64,000 nt of DNA from DASUPK01 sp963800285. Its GTDB lineage: Bacteria; Actinomycetota; Thermoleophilia; Solirubrobacterales; 70-9. Below the pieces are notes generated by a model. The model ran no database searches, had not been told where the DNA came from, and worked only from the letters and a program-made list of their open reading frames with translations. The position numbers were made by a program, and so were the translations under genes. The stretch covers positions 124,001 through 188,000 of the forward strand of contig CAWDAL010000012.1 of the NCBI GenBank assembly GCA_963800285.1, in the 5' to 3' direction. Positions 23,148-30,734 of the stretch are shown here, one piece after another (position 1 is the stretch's first letter; each line of letters begins with the position of its first letter).

Positions 23148-24855
23148 CCCTCTTCTTCTTCTGCGCCTTGTGCTTCTTGGGGGCCGAGTAGGACAGCGGC
23201 CTCACGCTGCCGCTCTCGATCGCGCCCGTCGCTCCGGTCTCGGTGGGAGCGGGCGCAGGCGGCGGTGCGGTGCAGCTGCTCGGCGCTCCCGCATCGGTGA
23301 CCCCGTCGCCATCCGCGTCGCAGGTGGCCGGCTCCACGCCCGTGGTGACCGGGCCGGTCTGCGCCGGCGAAGCGGGCTGTGAGTCGCTGTTGGCGACGGC
23401 GTTCTTGTGGTGCTTGTGCTTGATCGTGGCCGCTGCCGTGGTGCCTCCGGTCTGCGTTCCGGTCGCCGCTGCGGGGTCGGTCGGCTGGGGTGGAACGGTG
23501 ACCGTGTCGGGCGGCGTGGTGGGGGGAGTCACCGCGGGTGGCGCCTGCGCCTGCGCCGCGGCGGCGTCCTGTGGCGTCGCGTCGGTCTTCGGGGGGATGC
23601 CGATATTCGTCACCTTGCCGCGGTCGACGGCGACCCTGTGCTTCGCGGGGGTGGGCTTGGATGGATGGTCGGAGACGTTCTGGATCTCGGCCGCGCCGCC
23701 GGCGATGATCGCCGCGGTCGCGATGCCCGCTGCAGCCTTGGTGCCGATCGCAGCGGCCGCTCCGCCGGCCGCAGTCGCCACGCCGCCACCGGCCGCTGCT
23801 CCACCGGCCGCTGCGGCACCGCCGGCTGCCGCCGCGCCGGCCGCACTGGCTCCGGCCGCACCGGCTCCGGCTGCGCCGGCTCCCGCGGCACCCGCGCCGG
23901 CTCCCGCGGCACCCGCGCCGGCTCCCGCGGCACCCGCGCCGGCTCCCGCGGCACCCGCGCCGGCTCCCGCGGCACCCGCGCCGGCGCCGGCAGCGCCGCC
24001 GCCGCCCGCGCCTGCGGCCGCACCGCCACCGCCACCGCCGAAGAGCCCGGTGAGCTTGGCGACCAGTGCTCCCTTGAGGAGCAGCAGTGGCGCGGCGGGG
24101 AAGATCGCGGCGAGCGCCTTGGTGTCGGAGCGAAGCTGGGAGCGGAACTGGCGGCAGGAATCGCAGCTCTTCAAGTGGCGCCTGACGGGGCCGGTGGCCT
24201 TGGCGATGCCCTCGGCCGCCTCGGCGAGCTCGAGCCGGACGTCGTCGCAGGTGAGCTGGCGAGCTTGACTCGACTCGGCGAGCGCGATGCGAGCCCGCAC
24301 CAGCAGGCTCTTGACGCCCGGCACGGTGGTGTCCATGGCCTGGGCGATCTCCTCGTAGCTCATCGCGTCGATCTCGCGGAGAAGGAGGGCGGATCGCTGG
24401 GTCTCGGGCAGGTGGGAGACGTCATCCAGCAGGTTGCGGAACTCCTCGCGGTTCTGGACCCGCTCGAGGGTGGTGACCCCGTTCATGTGGGGGTGCGTGT
24501 CCATCGTGTCCTGGCCGTCGGCGGTCGGCTTGCGAAGGTGGTTGAGACTGCGGTTGCGGGCGATCCGATAGAGCCAGGGCCGGACGGCGATCGGGCGCTC
24601 GTCGGCGATCATCGCGTTGTAGGCGGCGACGAAGACCTCCTGGAGCACGTCCTCCGCGTCCTCGGTCGAGCCCAGCATCTGCCGGCAGAAGCCGAGGAGC
24701 CGCGACTGGTAGCGCTCGACCAGCGCGTCGAATGCATGCTGATGCCCCTTGCGGGTCAGCGCGACGAGATGCTCATCGTCCTGGAAGCGGAGGAGCGGTG
24801 AGCGCCGGGCGAAGAGCCCGCGTCGCTGTGCGTGTGTGAGAGTTGAAGCTTCCAA
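23137..24855 (-). CDS. ECF sigma factor fused to zinc-finger anti-sigma-like domain, membrane segment and Ala/Pro-rich tail
   Basis: 572 residues from TTG 24855. Sigma region 2 (about 35-100: AFDALVERYQSRLLGFCRQ, EDVLQEVFVAAY) and region 4 (about 145-195: LPETQRSALLLREIDAMSYE, TTVPGVKSLLVRARIAL) identify an ECF factor. It is followed by a ZAS-type HxxxCxxC motif (RRHLKSCDSCRQFR) and hydrophobic LLLLKGALVAKLTGLF. Next comes a ~130-residue Gly/Ala region built partly on 21-bp repeats, a second hydrophobic stretch (AAAGIATAAIIAGGAAE), a Pro/Thr-rich segment, DADGDGVTDAG, and a Lys-rich end. It looks like a membrane-tethered, self-regulated sigma factor; ECF factors with fused anti-sigma-like domains are known in actinobacteria. 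Confidence 0.82.
   Translation of the reverse strand: MEASTLTHAQRRGLFARRSPLLRFQDDEHLVALTRKGHQHAFDALVERYQSRLLGFCRQMLGSTEDAEDVLQEVFVAAYNAMIADERPIAVRPWLYRIARNRSLNHLRKPTADGQDTMDTHPHMNGVTTLERVQNREEFRNLLDDVSHLPETQRSALLLREIDAMSYEEIAQAMDTTVPGVKSLLVRARIALAESSQARQLTCDDVRLELAEAAEGIAKATGPVRRHLKSCDSCRQFRSQLRSDTKALAAIFPAAPLLLLKGALVAKLTGLFGGGGGGAAAGAGGGGAAGAGAGAAGAGAGAAGAGAGAAGAGAGAAGAGAGAAGAGAAGAGAAGASAAGAAAAGGAAAAGGAAAGGGVATAAGGAAAAIGTKAAAGIATAAIIAGGAAEIQNVSDHPSKPTPAKHRVAVDRGKVTNIGIPPKTDATPQDAAAAQAQAPPAVTPPTTPPDTVTVPPQPTDPAAATGTQTGGTTAAATIKHKHHKNAVANSDSQPASPAQTGPVTTGVEPATCDADGDGVTDAGAPSSCTAPPPAPAPTETGATGAIESGSVRPLSYSAPKKHKAQKKKRVRR
23875..23979. repeat. Five perfect 21-bp tandem repeats inside the sigma-fusion gene
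   Basis: Unit GCCGGCTCCCGCGGCACCCG plus C, in copies starting at 23875, 23896, 23917, 23938 and 23959. It encodes an Ala/Gly heptapeptide (GAAGAGA type) on the minus strand. The length is a multiple of 3, so copy-number changes keep the frame. Confidence 0.9.
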
Positions 24856-24931
24856 ACCGGGTGGGTGGGGGATTACGAAGCAGCTCTCCTTGCCACCGTG
24901 AACACGGTAGCACCGGGTCTGTTGCGCTCCC

Positions 24932-24950
24932 TGGGGGCTTAATGCCCCCC
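24932..24950 (-). terminator. Possible terminator hairpin downstream of the DHA2 transporter
   Basis: GGGGGC (24933-24938) and GCCCCC (24944-24949) pair around TTAAT. It lies between the transporter stop and the sigma-fusion start on the same strand. Without a U-run it is only tentative. Confidence 0.35.
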
Positions 24951-25041
24951 AAATCCGGGTGTTACGCCCTCCATTTACCCGCTATTTGCGGGCGATCTCT
25001 CCTCGAGCACCGTGATTGTCGACGCTCGGCCTAAGCCGCGT

Positions 25042-26541
25042 CTAAGCGGCCTGCGCCTCGGGCTCGTCCGCCGTGGCGGCCTCACGATCGTGAGCGTCCT
25101 CGACGGCCTCGAGGCGGGGGCGCGGAGCGCGCAGGAGGAGGGCGGCGATCACGATGCCCACGGCGGCGGCCCCGGCCGCGATCAGGAAGGCGAGGTGGTA
25201 ACCGTCGCTGAGCGCCTGCGTCGCGTTCTCGCCGGCCGCCCGGAGGGCGTTGGTCCGGTCGGTGGCGATCGTGCCCAGCGCGGCGAGGCCGATGGCGGCG
25301 GAGAGCTGGATCGAGACCTGGATCGTCCCGGAGGCGAGCCCGGCGTCCCTCGGCGGCACGTCGTCCATCGCGATCATCATCAGCGGCGGGTTGGCGGCCC
25401 CGAAGCCGAGTCCGAGCAGCGCGAAGGCGGCGAAGAGCGCGGGGAAGTAGGGGGTGCTCTGCCCGACCTGGGAGAAGAGGAGCAGGCCCAGGACCGGTCC
25501 CGCGATCCCGACGACCAGCGTGGGCTTCGGGCCGAAGCGCGCGACCAGTCGCGCCGAGAGCCCGGACGACATCGCCGCGAGCGAGACGCTCATCGCCATG
25601 AACGCGAAGCCGATCTGAATCGCGCTCCAGCCGCGGACGTGCTGGAAGTAGAGCGCTCCGAGAAAGAACGTGGAGTAGGCGCCGGTGACCAGGAATCCGC
25701 GCACCACATTCGCGGTGATCAGGCTGCGAAGGCCGAGCACCCGCAGAGGCATGATCGGATTCGCGATCCGCGACTCGAGCGCCACGAAGCCGGCCAGGAG
25801 CACCGCGGCGACGCCGGCCAGCGCGAGGGTGCGGTCGCCCGTCCACCCCCATTCGGGGATCTTGATCAGGGCGTAGATGAGGGCGATCGACGAGGCGGTG
25901 ATCAGGACCGAGCCGAGCCAGTCGATTCGCTCGCCGGCGGCGATGCCCTCGTTCTCGGCGATCAGGGCGCGGCCCATGAAGTAGGCGACGGCCCCGATCG
26001 GCAGGTTGACGAAGAAGATCCAGTGCCAGTTGATCGCCTCGGTCAGCACGCCTCCCAGCAGCAGGCCGAGCGACGCGCCGCCGGCGATCACGAAGGTGTA
26101 GAGGCTCATCGCCTTCGCCCGGTCAGCCGGTTCGGGGAACTCGACGGCGATGATCGCGATCACGACGGCCGAGGCAAGTGCGGCCGCGGCCCCCTGCAGG
26201 AAGCGCGCGACGACGAGCGCGGTGCCGCTCGGGGCCACGCCGCAGAGCAGGGAGGCGGCTACGAAGGCCGCTACGCCGATCAGGAAGATCCGTTTGCGCC
26301 CGAAGAGGTCGCCGAGCCGCCCCGCGAGCAGGAGCAGGCTGCCGAAGGTGATCAGGTAACCGTCGATCACCCAGGTCAGGCTCGACTGGCTGAAGTGGAG
26401 GTCCGATTGGATGGAGGGGAGGGCGACGTTGACGATCGTCGTGTCGAGGATGATCATCAACTGCCCGAGGCAGACGACGAAGAGGGCGATCCACCGGCGG
26501 CGGTCGGAATCTCGCGCTATGGTCTTGGCGGTAGCTTCCAT
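25042..26541 (-). CDS. MFS multidrug exporter, DHA2 (EmrB/QacA) family, 14 TM
   Basis: 499 residues with the usual 14 membrane segments. Family motifs: LDTTIVNVALPSIQSDL (motif D1), WVIDGYLITFGSLLLLAGRL, GRLGDLFGRKRIFLIG (motif A), ARFLQGAAAALA (motif B) and GGASLGLLLGGVLTEAINWHWIFFVNLP (motif C, antiporter signature). A proton-driven exporter of hydrophobic compounds at the cytoplasmic membrane. It is divergent from a MarR regulator 76 bp away, with a palindrome between, so repression relieved by substrate is likely. Confidence 0.93.
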   Translation of the reverse strand: MEATAKTIARDSDRRRWIALFVVCLGQLMIILDTTIVNVALPSIQSDLHFSQSSLTWVIDGYLITFGSLLLLAGRLGDLFGRKRIFLIGVAAFVAASLLCGVAPSGTALVVARFLQGAAAALASAVVIAIIAVEFPEPADRAKAMSLYTFVIAGGASLGLLLGGVLTEAINWHWIFFVNLPIGAVAYFMGRALIAENEGIAAGERIDWLGSVLITASSIALIYALIKIPEWGWTGDRTLALAGVAAVLLAGFVALESRIANPIMPLRVLGLRSLITANVVRGFLVTGAYSTFFLGALYFQHVRGWSAIQIGFAFMAMSVSLAAMSSGLSARLVARFGPKPTLVVGIAGPVLGLLLFSQVGQSTPYFPALFAAFALLGLGFGAANPPLMMIAMDDVPPRDAGLASGTIQVSIQLSAAIGLAALGTIATDRTNALRAAGENATQALSDGYHLAFLIAAGAAAVGIVIAALLLRAPRPRLEAVEDAHDREAATADEPEAQAA

Positions 26542-26544
26542 ACT

Positions 26545-26555
26545 GTGATCATCAC
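26545..26555. promoter_or_regulatory. Candidate MarR operator between the exporter and its regulator
   Basis: GTGATCATCAC is a perfect 11-bp inverted repeat, 3 bp upstream of the exporter start codon and about 62 bp upstream of the regulator. A second weaker pair, TCAG (26570 region) and CTGA, lies a few bases further on. The position fits repression of both divergent genes. Confidence 0.5.
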
Positions 26556-26617
26556 TATATCAGGGATTATCTGAGTATGCATGATGATCCGTGAGGCAGG
26601 CTACGATTGACGGAGAG

Positions 26618-27058
26618 ATGAATACCCAAGCCCCAGCGGTCGCGGGTTCGATGAACCTCCTCACGCGGCTCTCCCGCGTCATCTACCGGCGCGCGATCCC
26701 GGAGCTGATCGGGATCAAGATCAAGGAGTTCGTCGCGCTGGTCTACCTGCGCGAGTCCGGCAAGGCGACCCAGCAGAAGCTGGCCGAGACGATGATGATG
26801 GACGCCAACAACTGCGTGATCCTGCTGAACGGCCTGGAGGACGAGGGCCTGATCGCGCGGAAGCGGGATCCCGAGGATCGCCGCCGGCACATCGTCGAGA
26901 TCACCCCCAAGGGCTACAGGGCCCTGGAGAAGGCGGAGCACGAGCTCGAGACCCTGGAGGATGACGTCCTCGGCAAGCTCGATCGCTCCGAGCGCGACCA
27001 GCTGCGCGACCTCTTAGCCAAGGCGCTCGAGGACCACTCGCTCGCGATCTCGGCCTAG
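26618..27058 (+). CDS. MarR-family transcriptional regulator
   Basis: 146 residues from ATG 26618 (GTG 26591 is an alternative). MarR winged-helix layout: EFVALVYLRESGKATQQKLAETMMMDANNCVILLNGLEDEGLIAR (helix-turn-helix), KRDPEDRRRHIVEITPKG (wing), then a C-terminal dimerisation helix ending with a TTA codon (27014). The DRRRH wing is typical. It probably represses the divergent drug exporter and itself through the intergenic palindrome. Confidence 0.9.
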   Translation: MNTQAPAVAGSMNLLTRLSRVIYRRAIPELIGIKIKEFVALVYLRESGKATQQKLAETMMMDANNCVILLNGLEDEGLIARKRDPEDRRRHIVEITPKGYRALEKAEHELETLEDDVLGKLDRSERDQLRDLLAKALEDHSLAISA

Positions 27059-27099
27059 CCGAGCCCGGGCACCGGCCTCGGCGCGACCCCGATCGCCCT

Positions 27100-27183
27100 G
27101 CCGGGGTGGCCAAACTGGTCTAGGCAGCGGACTTAAAATCCGTGGCCCCTCGGGGCATGTGGGTTCGAATCCCACCCCCGGCA
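27100..27183 (+). tRNA. tRNA-Leu (anticodon UAA)
   Basis: 84 nt. Acceptor arms GCCGGGG / CCCCGGC with discriminator A, anticodon loop CTTAAAA (anticodon 27134-27136), a long class II variable arm (GCCCC/GGGGC), and T-arm GTGGG-TTCGAAT-CCCAC. No encoded CCA. It decodes UUA, a very rare codon in such GC-rich genomes (the bldA role in Streptomyces). Confidence 0.95.
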
Positions 27184-27314
27184 CTACTCCTTCAGCCGAT
27201 CCTCCACGGAGCGAACTCGCCGGCGCTCGGATCGGCTCGCCCGAGGCCGATCACGGTGAGGTCGGCGGTGGTCATGCGGTGCATCTTCGCGCTTCGCGGG
27301 TATGGTCCGGTTCG

Positions 27315-27956
27315 GTGAACGTCGTCATCGTCGGAGGCCACGGCAAGATCGCCATGCGGCTGGAGAAGATCCTGGCCGAGCGTGGCGACAGCCCCCGCGG
27401 GATCATCCGCAAGACCGAGCAGGCCGATGAGCTCGAGAGGATCGGCGCCGAGCCCATCGTTCTCGACATCGAGAACGTCGACGACATCGACGATGCCTTC
27501 GCGGGGGCCGAGGCGGTCGTCTTCGCCGCCGGCGCGGGTGCGGGGAGTGGGCCGGCGCGCAAGCTCACGGTCGACTACGGCGGTGTCGTCAAGTCGGTCG
27601 ATGCGGCGATCGCCAAGGAGATTCGACGTTTCGTGATCGTGAGCGCGATCGGGGTCAACCACCCGGAGCGCTGGTCGGACGAGATGAAGCCCTACTACGA
27701 GGCCAAGGCCGACGCCGACAAGTTCGTGGCCGAGAGCGGTCTGGACTACACGATCGTCCGCCCCGGTGGCCTGACCGACGACCCGGGGACGGGCAAGGTC
27801 AACGTGGCCGAGGAGCTCGAGACCGGGGGAACGGTCACACGTGACGACGTGGCGCTCGTGCTCGCCGAGGTGCTGCGCGCCGGCAACACGATCGGCAAGG
27901 CATTCGACCTGCTGGGGGGCGAGATGCCCGTCACCGAGGCCATAGCCGCGCTGTAG
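27315..27956 (+). CDS. Atypical SDR, NAD(P)-binding protein (NmrA/YhfK-like)
   Basis: 213 residues from GTG 27315, chosen because the dinucleotide-binding motif begins at once (NVVIVGGHGKIAMRLEKIL, a GxxGxxxx type). Further family marks: IVLDIENVDDIDDAFAGAEAVVFAAGAG, FVIVSAIGVNHPERW, PYYEAKADADKFVAESGLDYTIVRPGGLTDDPGTG. This is the short atypical SDR group with YxxxK partly preserved (YYEAK). Probably binds NAD(P)H as a reductase or sensor; no substrate is predicted. Confidence 0.85.
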   Translation: MNVVIVGGHGKIAMRLEKILAERGDSPRGIIRKTEQADELERIGAEPIVLDIENVDDIDDAFAGAEAVVFAAGAGAGSGPARKLTVDYGGVVKSVDAAIAKEIRRFVIVSAIGVNHPERWSDEMKPYYEAKADADKFVAESGLDYTIVRPGGLTDDPGTGKVNVAEELETGGTVTRDDVALVLAEVLRAGNTIGKAFDLLGGEMPVTEAIAAL

Positions 27957-27972
27957 GGAACAATTGGGGGCC

Positions 27973-29664
27973 ATGTCGCGTCCCCTCACATCGATGTACC
28001 GCAAGCTCGGCCGGCATTACCCGGGCGTGTTCGTGTCGCTGGAGCTGCCGAACGCATTCATCGTGGCGGCAGGCTCCGTCGCGCTGTTCAGCTTCTACTA
28101 CTCGCTCTCGAAGAGCGAGTTCCTGGAGGTGCTCGCGATCGCCCTCGGCCTGACCGCTGTCGGGGTGGCGTCCGTTCTGATCAGGGTCCTCCGGCGGCTG
28201 CGGCCCCTGAAGGCATGGATCGGCGGCGCCCGGTCCTCGGAGCAGACCGCGCAGGCTTGGCATCTGGCCGTGAACCTGCCGATGCAGATGATCCGCAGGG
28301 ACTTCCTGGTCCCGGTGCTGGTCACCCTCGCAATCGTCATCGCCTCGATCGCGGTGCTCGGATTGAATTGGCTCGCCTTCTTCCCGATCGCGGTCGGCGC
28401 GTTCGTCGCCGTGGGCTACGGCGCGATCCTGCACTACCTCGCCCTCGAGCTGGCCATGCGGCCCATCCTCTTCGACGTCAACGCGGAGCTGGACACGCCG
28501 GTGCGGCTCGATCGCCCGGTCGTTCCGCTTCGGGTGAAGCTGCTCGGCTCGCTGCCGCTGATCAACGTGATCACCGGCATCGTGGTGGCGGCCCTGACCT
28601 CGAGCGGCGGGGGCACGGACGCGCTCGGGATCAACGTGCTGATCGCCCTGTTCGTCTCGTTCACGATCAGCTTCGAGCTGGTCGTGCTGCTCTCGCGGTC
28701 GATTCTCCGGCCCGTCGAGGACCTCGAGGCCGCGACCGAGCGGATCCGACAAGGTCGCTTCGACGAGCACGTGCCGGTCACCACGTCGGATGAGTTCGGG
28801 GAGCTCTCCGCCGCGTTCAACCAGATGGTCGACGGGCTGGGTGAGCGGGAGCGGCTGCGCGAGGCGTTCGGCACCTATCTGGACGAGGAGGTGGCCGCCC
28901 ACCTGATCAGCGAGGACTTCGAGCCGCGCGGGACGGAGGTCGAGGTCTCGCTCGTCTTCTGCGACGTGCGGAACTTCACCACCGCCGCCGCGGAGGCCGA
29001 CGCACCCGAGGTGGTGGCGCGGCTGAACGAGCTCTTCGAGTGCATCGTCCCCATCGTCGCCCGGCATCGCGGCCACATCGACCAGTTCGTCGGCGACGCG
29101 GTGCTCGCCGTCTTCGGGGCGCCCGAGCAGGTGCCCCAGCACGCCGACCGCGCCGTGCAGTGCGCGGTCGAGCTGGCGCGAACGATCAACAGCCGCAAGC
29201 CGGGCGGCTTCGAGGTGGGAATCGGCGTCAACACGGGCAAGGTGGTCGCGGGAGCGATCGGCGGTGCGGGCCGGCTCTCCTTCAGCGTGATCGGGGACGC
29301 CGTCAACCTCTGCTCGCGCGTCGAGGCAGCGACCCGCGAGACCGGCGATCCCGTGCTGATCACCGAGGATACGCGGGCACTCCTCTCGGAGACGATCGAG
29401 GTGGAGCCGAGGGGCGAGCGCGAGATCCGCGGCTACGACCGCCGGGTCGAGCTGTTCGCGCCGCTCGTGCCCGTCGCGCTGGAGACGGGCCCGGGCGCCG
29501 ACATCAATGACCCCCTCGGGGAGCCCGTCGTCGGCGGCCTGGGGCGTGCACCGGTGCCGGGGGACGGCCTCGGCCGGCGCTCGCGTCCGGGCCCCGGCGT
29601 TGGGAGGGCGGGGACGAGCCAGGAGCGCGGGCTCGGCAGCACGCACACCCTGCCCGGCTCCTAG
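27973..29664 (+). CDS. Membrane adenylate cyclase: six-TM domain, HAMP, class III catalytic domain
   Basis: 563 residues. The N-terminal ~240 residues hold about six membrane segments, then a HAMP linker (SRSILRPVEDLEAATERIRQ, about 235-290), then the cyclase domain (about 320-480). Metal-binding Asp residues are in VSLVFCDVRNFT and FVGDAVLAVFG; the second adenine-specifying Asp and transition-state Asn/Arg are in GDAVNLCSRVEAAT. In IDQFVGD a Gln stands where most class III adenylate cyclases have Lys, as I recall for the similarly built mycobacterial Rv1318c/Rv3645 group. The last ~60 residues are Gly/Pro-rich. Likely makes cAMP from ATP. Confidence 0.88.
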   Translation: MSRPLTSMYRKLGRHYPGVFVSLELPNAFIVAAGSVALFSFYYSLSKSEFLEVLAIALGLTAVGVASVLIRVLRRLRPLKAWIGGARSSEQTAQAWHLAVNLPMQMIRRDFLVPVLVTLAIVIASIAVLGLNWLAFFPIAVGAFVAVGYGAILHYLALELAMRPILFDVNAELDTPVRLDRPVVPLRVKLLGSLPLINVITGIVVAALTSSGGGTDALGINVLIALFVSFTISFELVVLLSRSILRPVEDLEAATERIRQGRFDEHVPVTTSDEFGELSAAFNQMVDGLGERERLREAFGTYLDEEVAAHLISEDFEPRGTEVEVSLVFCDVRNFTTAAAEADAPEVVARLNELFECIVPIVARHRGHIDQFVGDAVLAVFGAPEQVPQHADRAVQCAVELARTINSRKPGGFEVGIGVNTGKVVAGAIGGAGRLSFSVIGDAVNLCSRVEAATRETGDPVLITEDTRALLSETIEVEPRGEREIRGYDRRVELFAPLVPVALETGPGADINDPLGEPVVGGLGRAPVPGDGLGRRSRPGPGVGRAGTSQERGLGSTHTLPGS

Positions 29665-29923
29665 CCTCTGTAGACAACCCGCAGGTCGTCGCCCTGGCGG
29701 CCACGCAGACGGTCGAGGTGCGCACCACGTAGACGAGCCGGGGAGCAAGTCAGTGGGCCGCCGCCCATCCGGGAGGCGACGACCCACAAACCCCCTGCAT
29801 CCCTGGTGCCCCCGGCCGCCTGACGACTATCGGCGAACGGGCGGGCGGGACGCTACCTCGCAATTCGGTAAATCACCTACGGCCGCATGCGCCACGGAGT
29901 TGCTCACGCGCAAGACTCCACGC

Positions 29924-30697
29924 ATGGCGGATGCGCCGAATCCACTGAAGCCACCGAGGGGCGTCCCGCCCGAGGTTCTCGACGAGCTCTACCAGGGGCC
30001 GCTCGAGGAGTTCACCCGCGCCCGCAACGAGCTGGCCAAGGAGCTGCGCTTCGGCGGCAAGGGGAAGGCCGCGGACTGGGTGAAGGGGCTGCAGAAGCCG
30101 AGTCGCGCGGCGTGGCTCGTCGACCAGCTGGCGGCGCGCAAGCCGGGCGACGTGGCGGAGCTGCTCGATCTGGGGAGGGAGCTCCGCGCCGCCCAGGGGG
30201 AGATGCTGGCGGGATCTCCCGATCGAGCCAGGCTACGCGAGACGGCGCAGCTCGAGCAGAGGAAGGTCGATTCCCTGGCACGAGCCGCTGAGGCGATCGG
30301 ACGCGAGCACGGGGCGGGGGCGCAGATCCTGTCCCGCGTGGCGGAGACGCTGCAGGCCGCGGCCGGTGATCCGGAGGTGGCGGAGGCGATCGAGCGTGGA
30401 CGGATCACCCGCGAGCGGAGGGCGGCCTCGGTTGGGTTGATCGGCACCGCCGCACCCGCCTCGGGCTCCGGCCGGAAGAAGGCGCCCGAGCGCGAGGCCG
30501 CCGAGCGGCGCGCCCGCCGGCAGCAGGCCAAGCTCCGGCAGGCCGCCGAGCGCAAGCTGGGCTCGGCCGAGAAGCGGCTCGAGCGGGAGCGCAATGCGCT
30601 CGAGCGAGCCGGGCAGAAAGTGCAGGACGCCGAGCGCCGGGTCCACGAGGCCGAGCTCGATGCACATGCGGCTCGTCGCGAGCTGGACGAGTTGTAG
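29924..30697 (+). CDS. Coiled-coil protein of unknown function
   Basis: 257 residues from ATG 29924; the open frame extends upstream but the conserved-looking start is MADAPNPLKPPRGVPPEVLDE. The N-terminal half (10-110) is a helical domain with ARNELAKELRFGGKGKAADWVKGLQKPSRAAWLVDQLA. The C-terminal half (170-257) is a long charged coiled coil rich in Ala, Glu and Arg (ERRARRQQAKLRQAAERKLG). No signal peptide. The N-terminal domain with its GGKGKAxxWVK motif looks nucleic-acid- or partner-binding, but I do not recognise a named family. Confidence 0.65.
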   Translation: MADAPNPLKPPRGVPPEVLDELYQGPLEEFTRARNELAKELRFGGKGKAADWVKGLQKPSRAAWLVDQLAARKPGDVAELLDLGRELRAAQGEMLAGSPDRARLRETAQLEQRKVDSLARAAEAIGREHGAGAQILSRVAETLQAAAGDPEVAEAIERGRITRERRAASVGLIGTAAPASGSGRKKAPEREAAERRARRQQAKLRQAAERKLGSAEKRLERERNALERAGQKVQDAERRVHEAELDAHAARRELDEL

Positions 30698-30734
30698 GGA
30701 CTGAAATCGCCCGTCCCGGGAATGAACCGGGCGC

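Noticed and set aside
23875..23979. CRISPR-like regular repeats
   Set aside because: Units are contiguous with no spacers and encode an in-frame Gly/Ala tract; no cas genes anywhere in the window.
23243..24268. Ala/Pro-rich plus-strand frame opposite the sigma fusion
   Set aside because: Mirror of the Gly/Ala repeat region; no start signal, no domain.
25012..26574. 520-residue plus-strand frame opposite the DHA2 transporter
   Set aside because: Antisense shadow; the minus-strand MFS motifs are unmistakable.
29665..29923. Gene between the cyclase and the coiled-coil protein
   Set aside because: The frame is open, but there is no start signal, no recognisable domain and no conserved-looking sequence.
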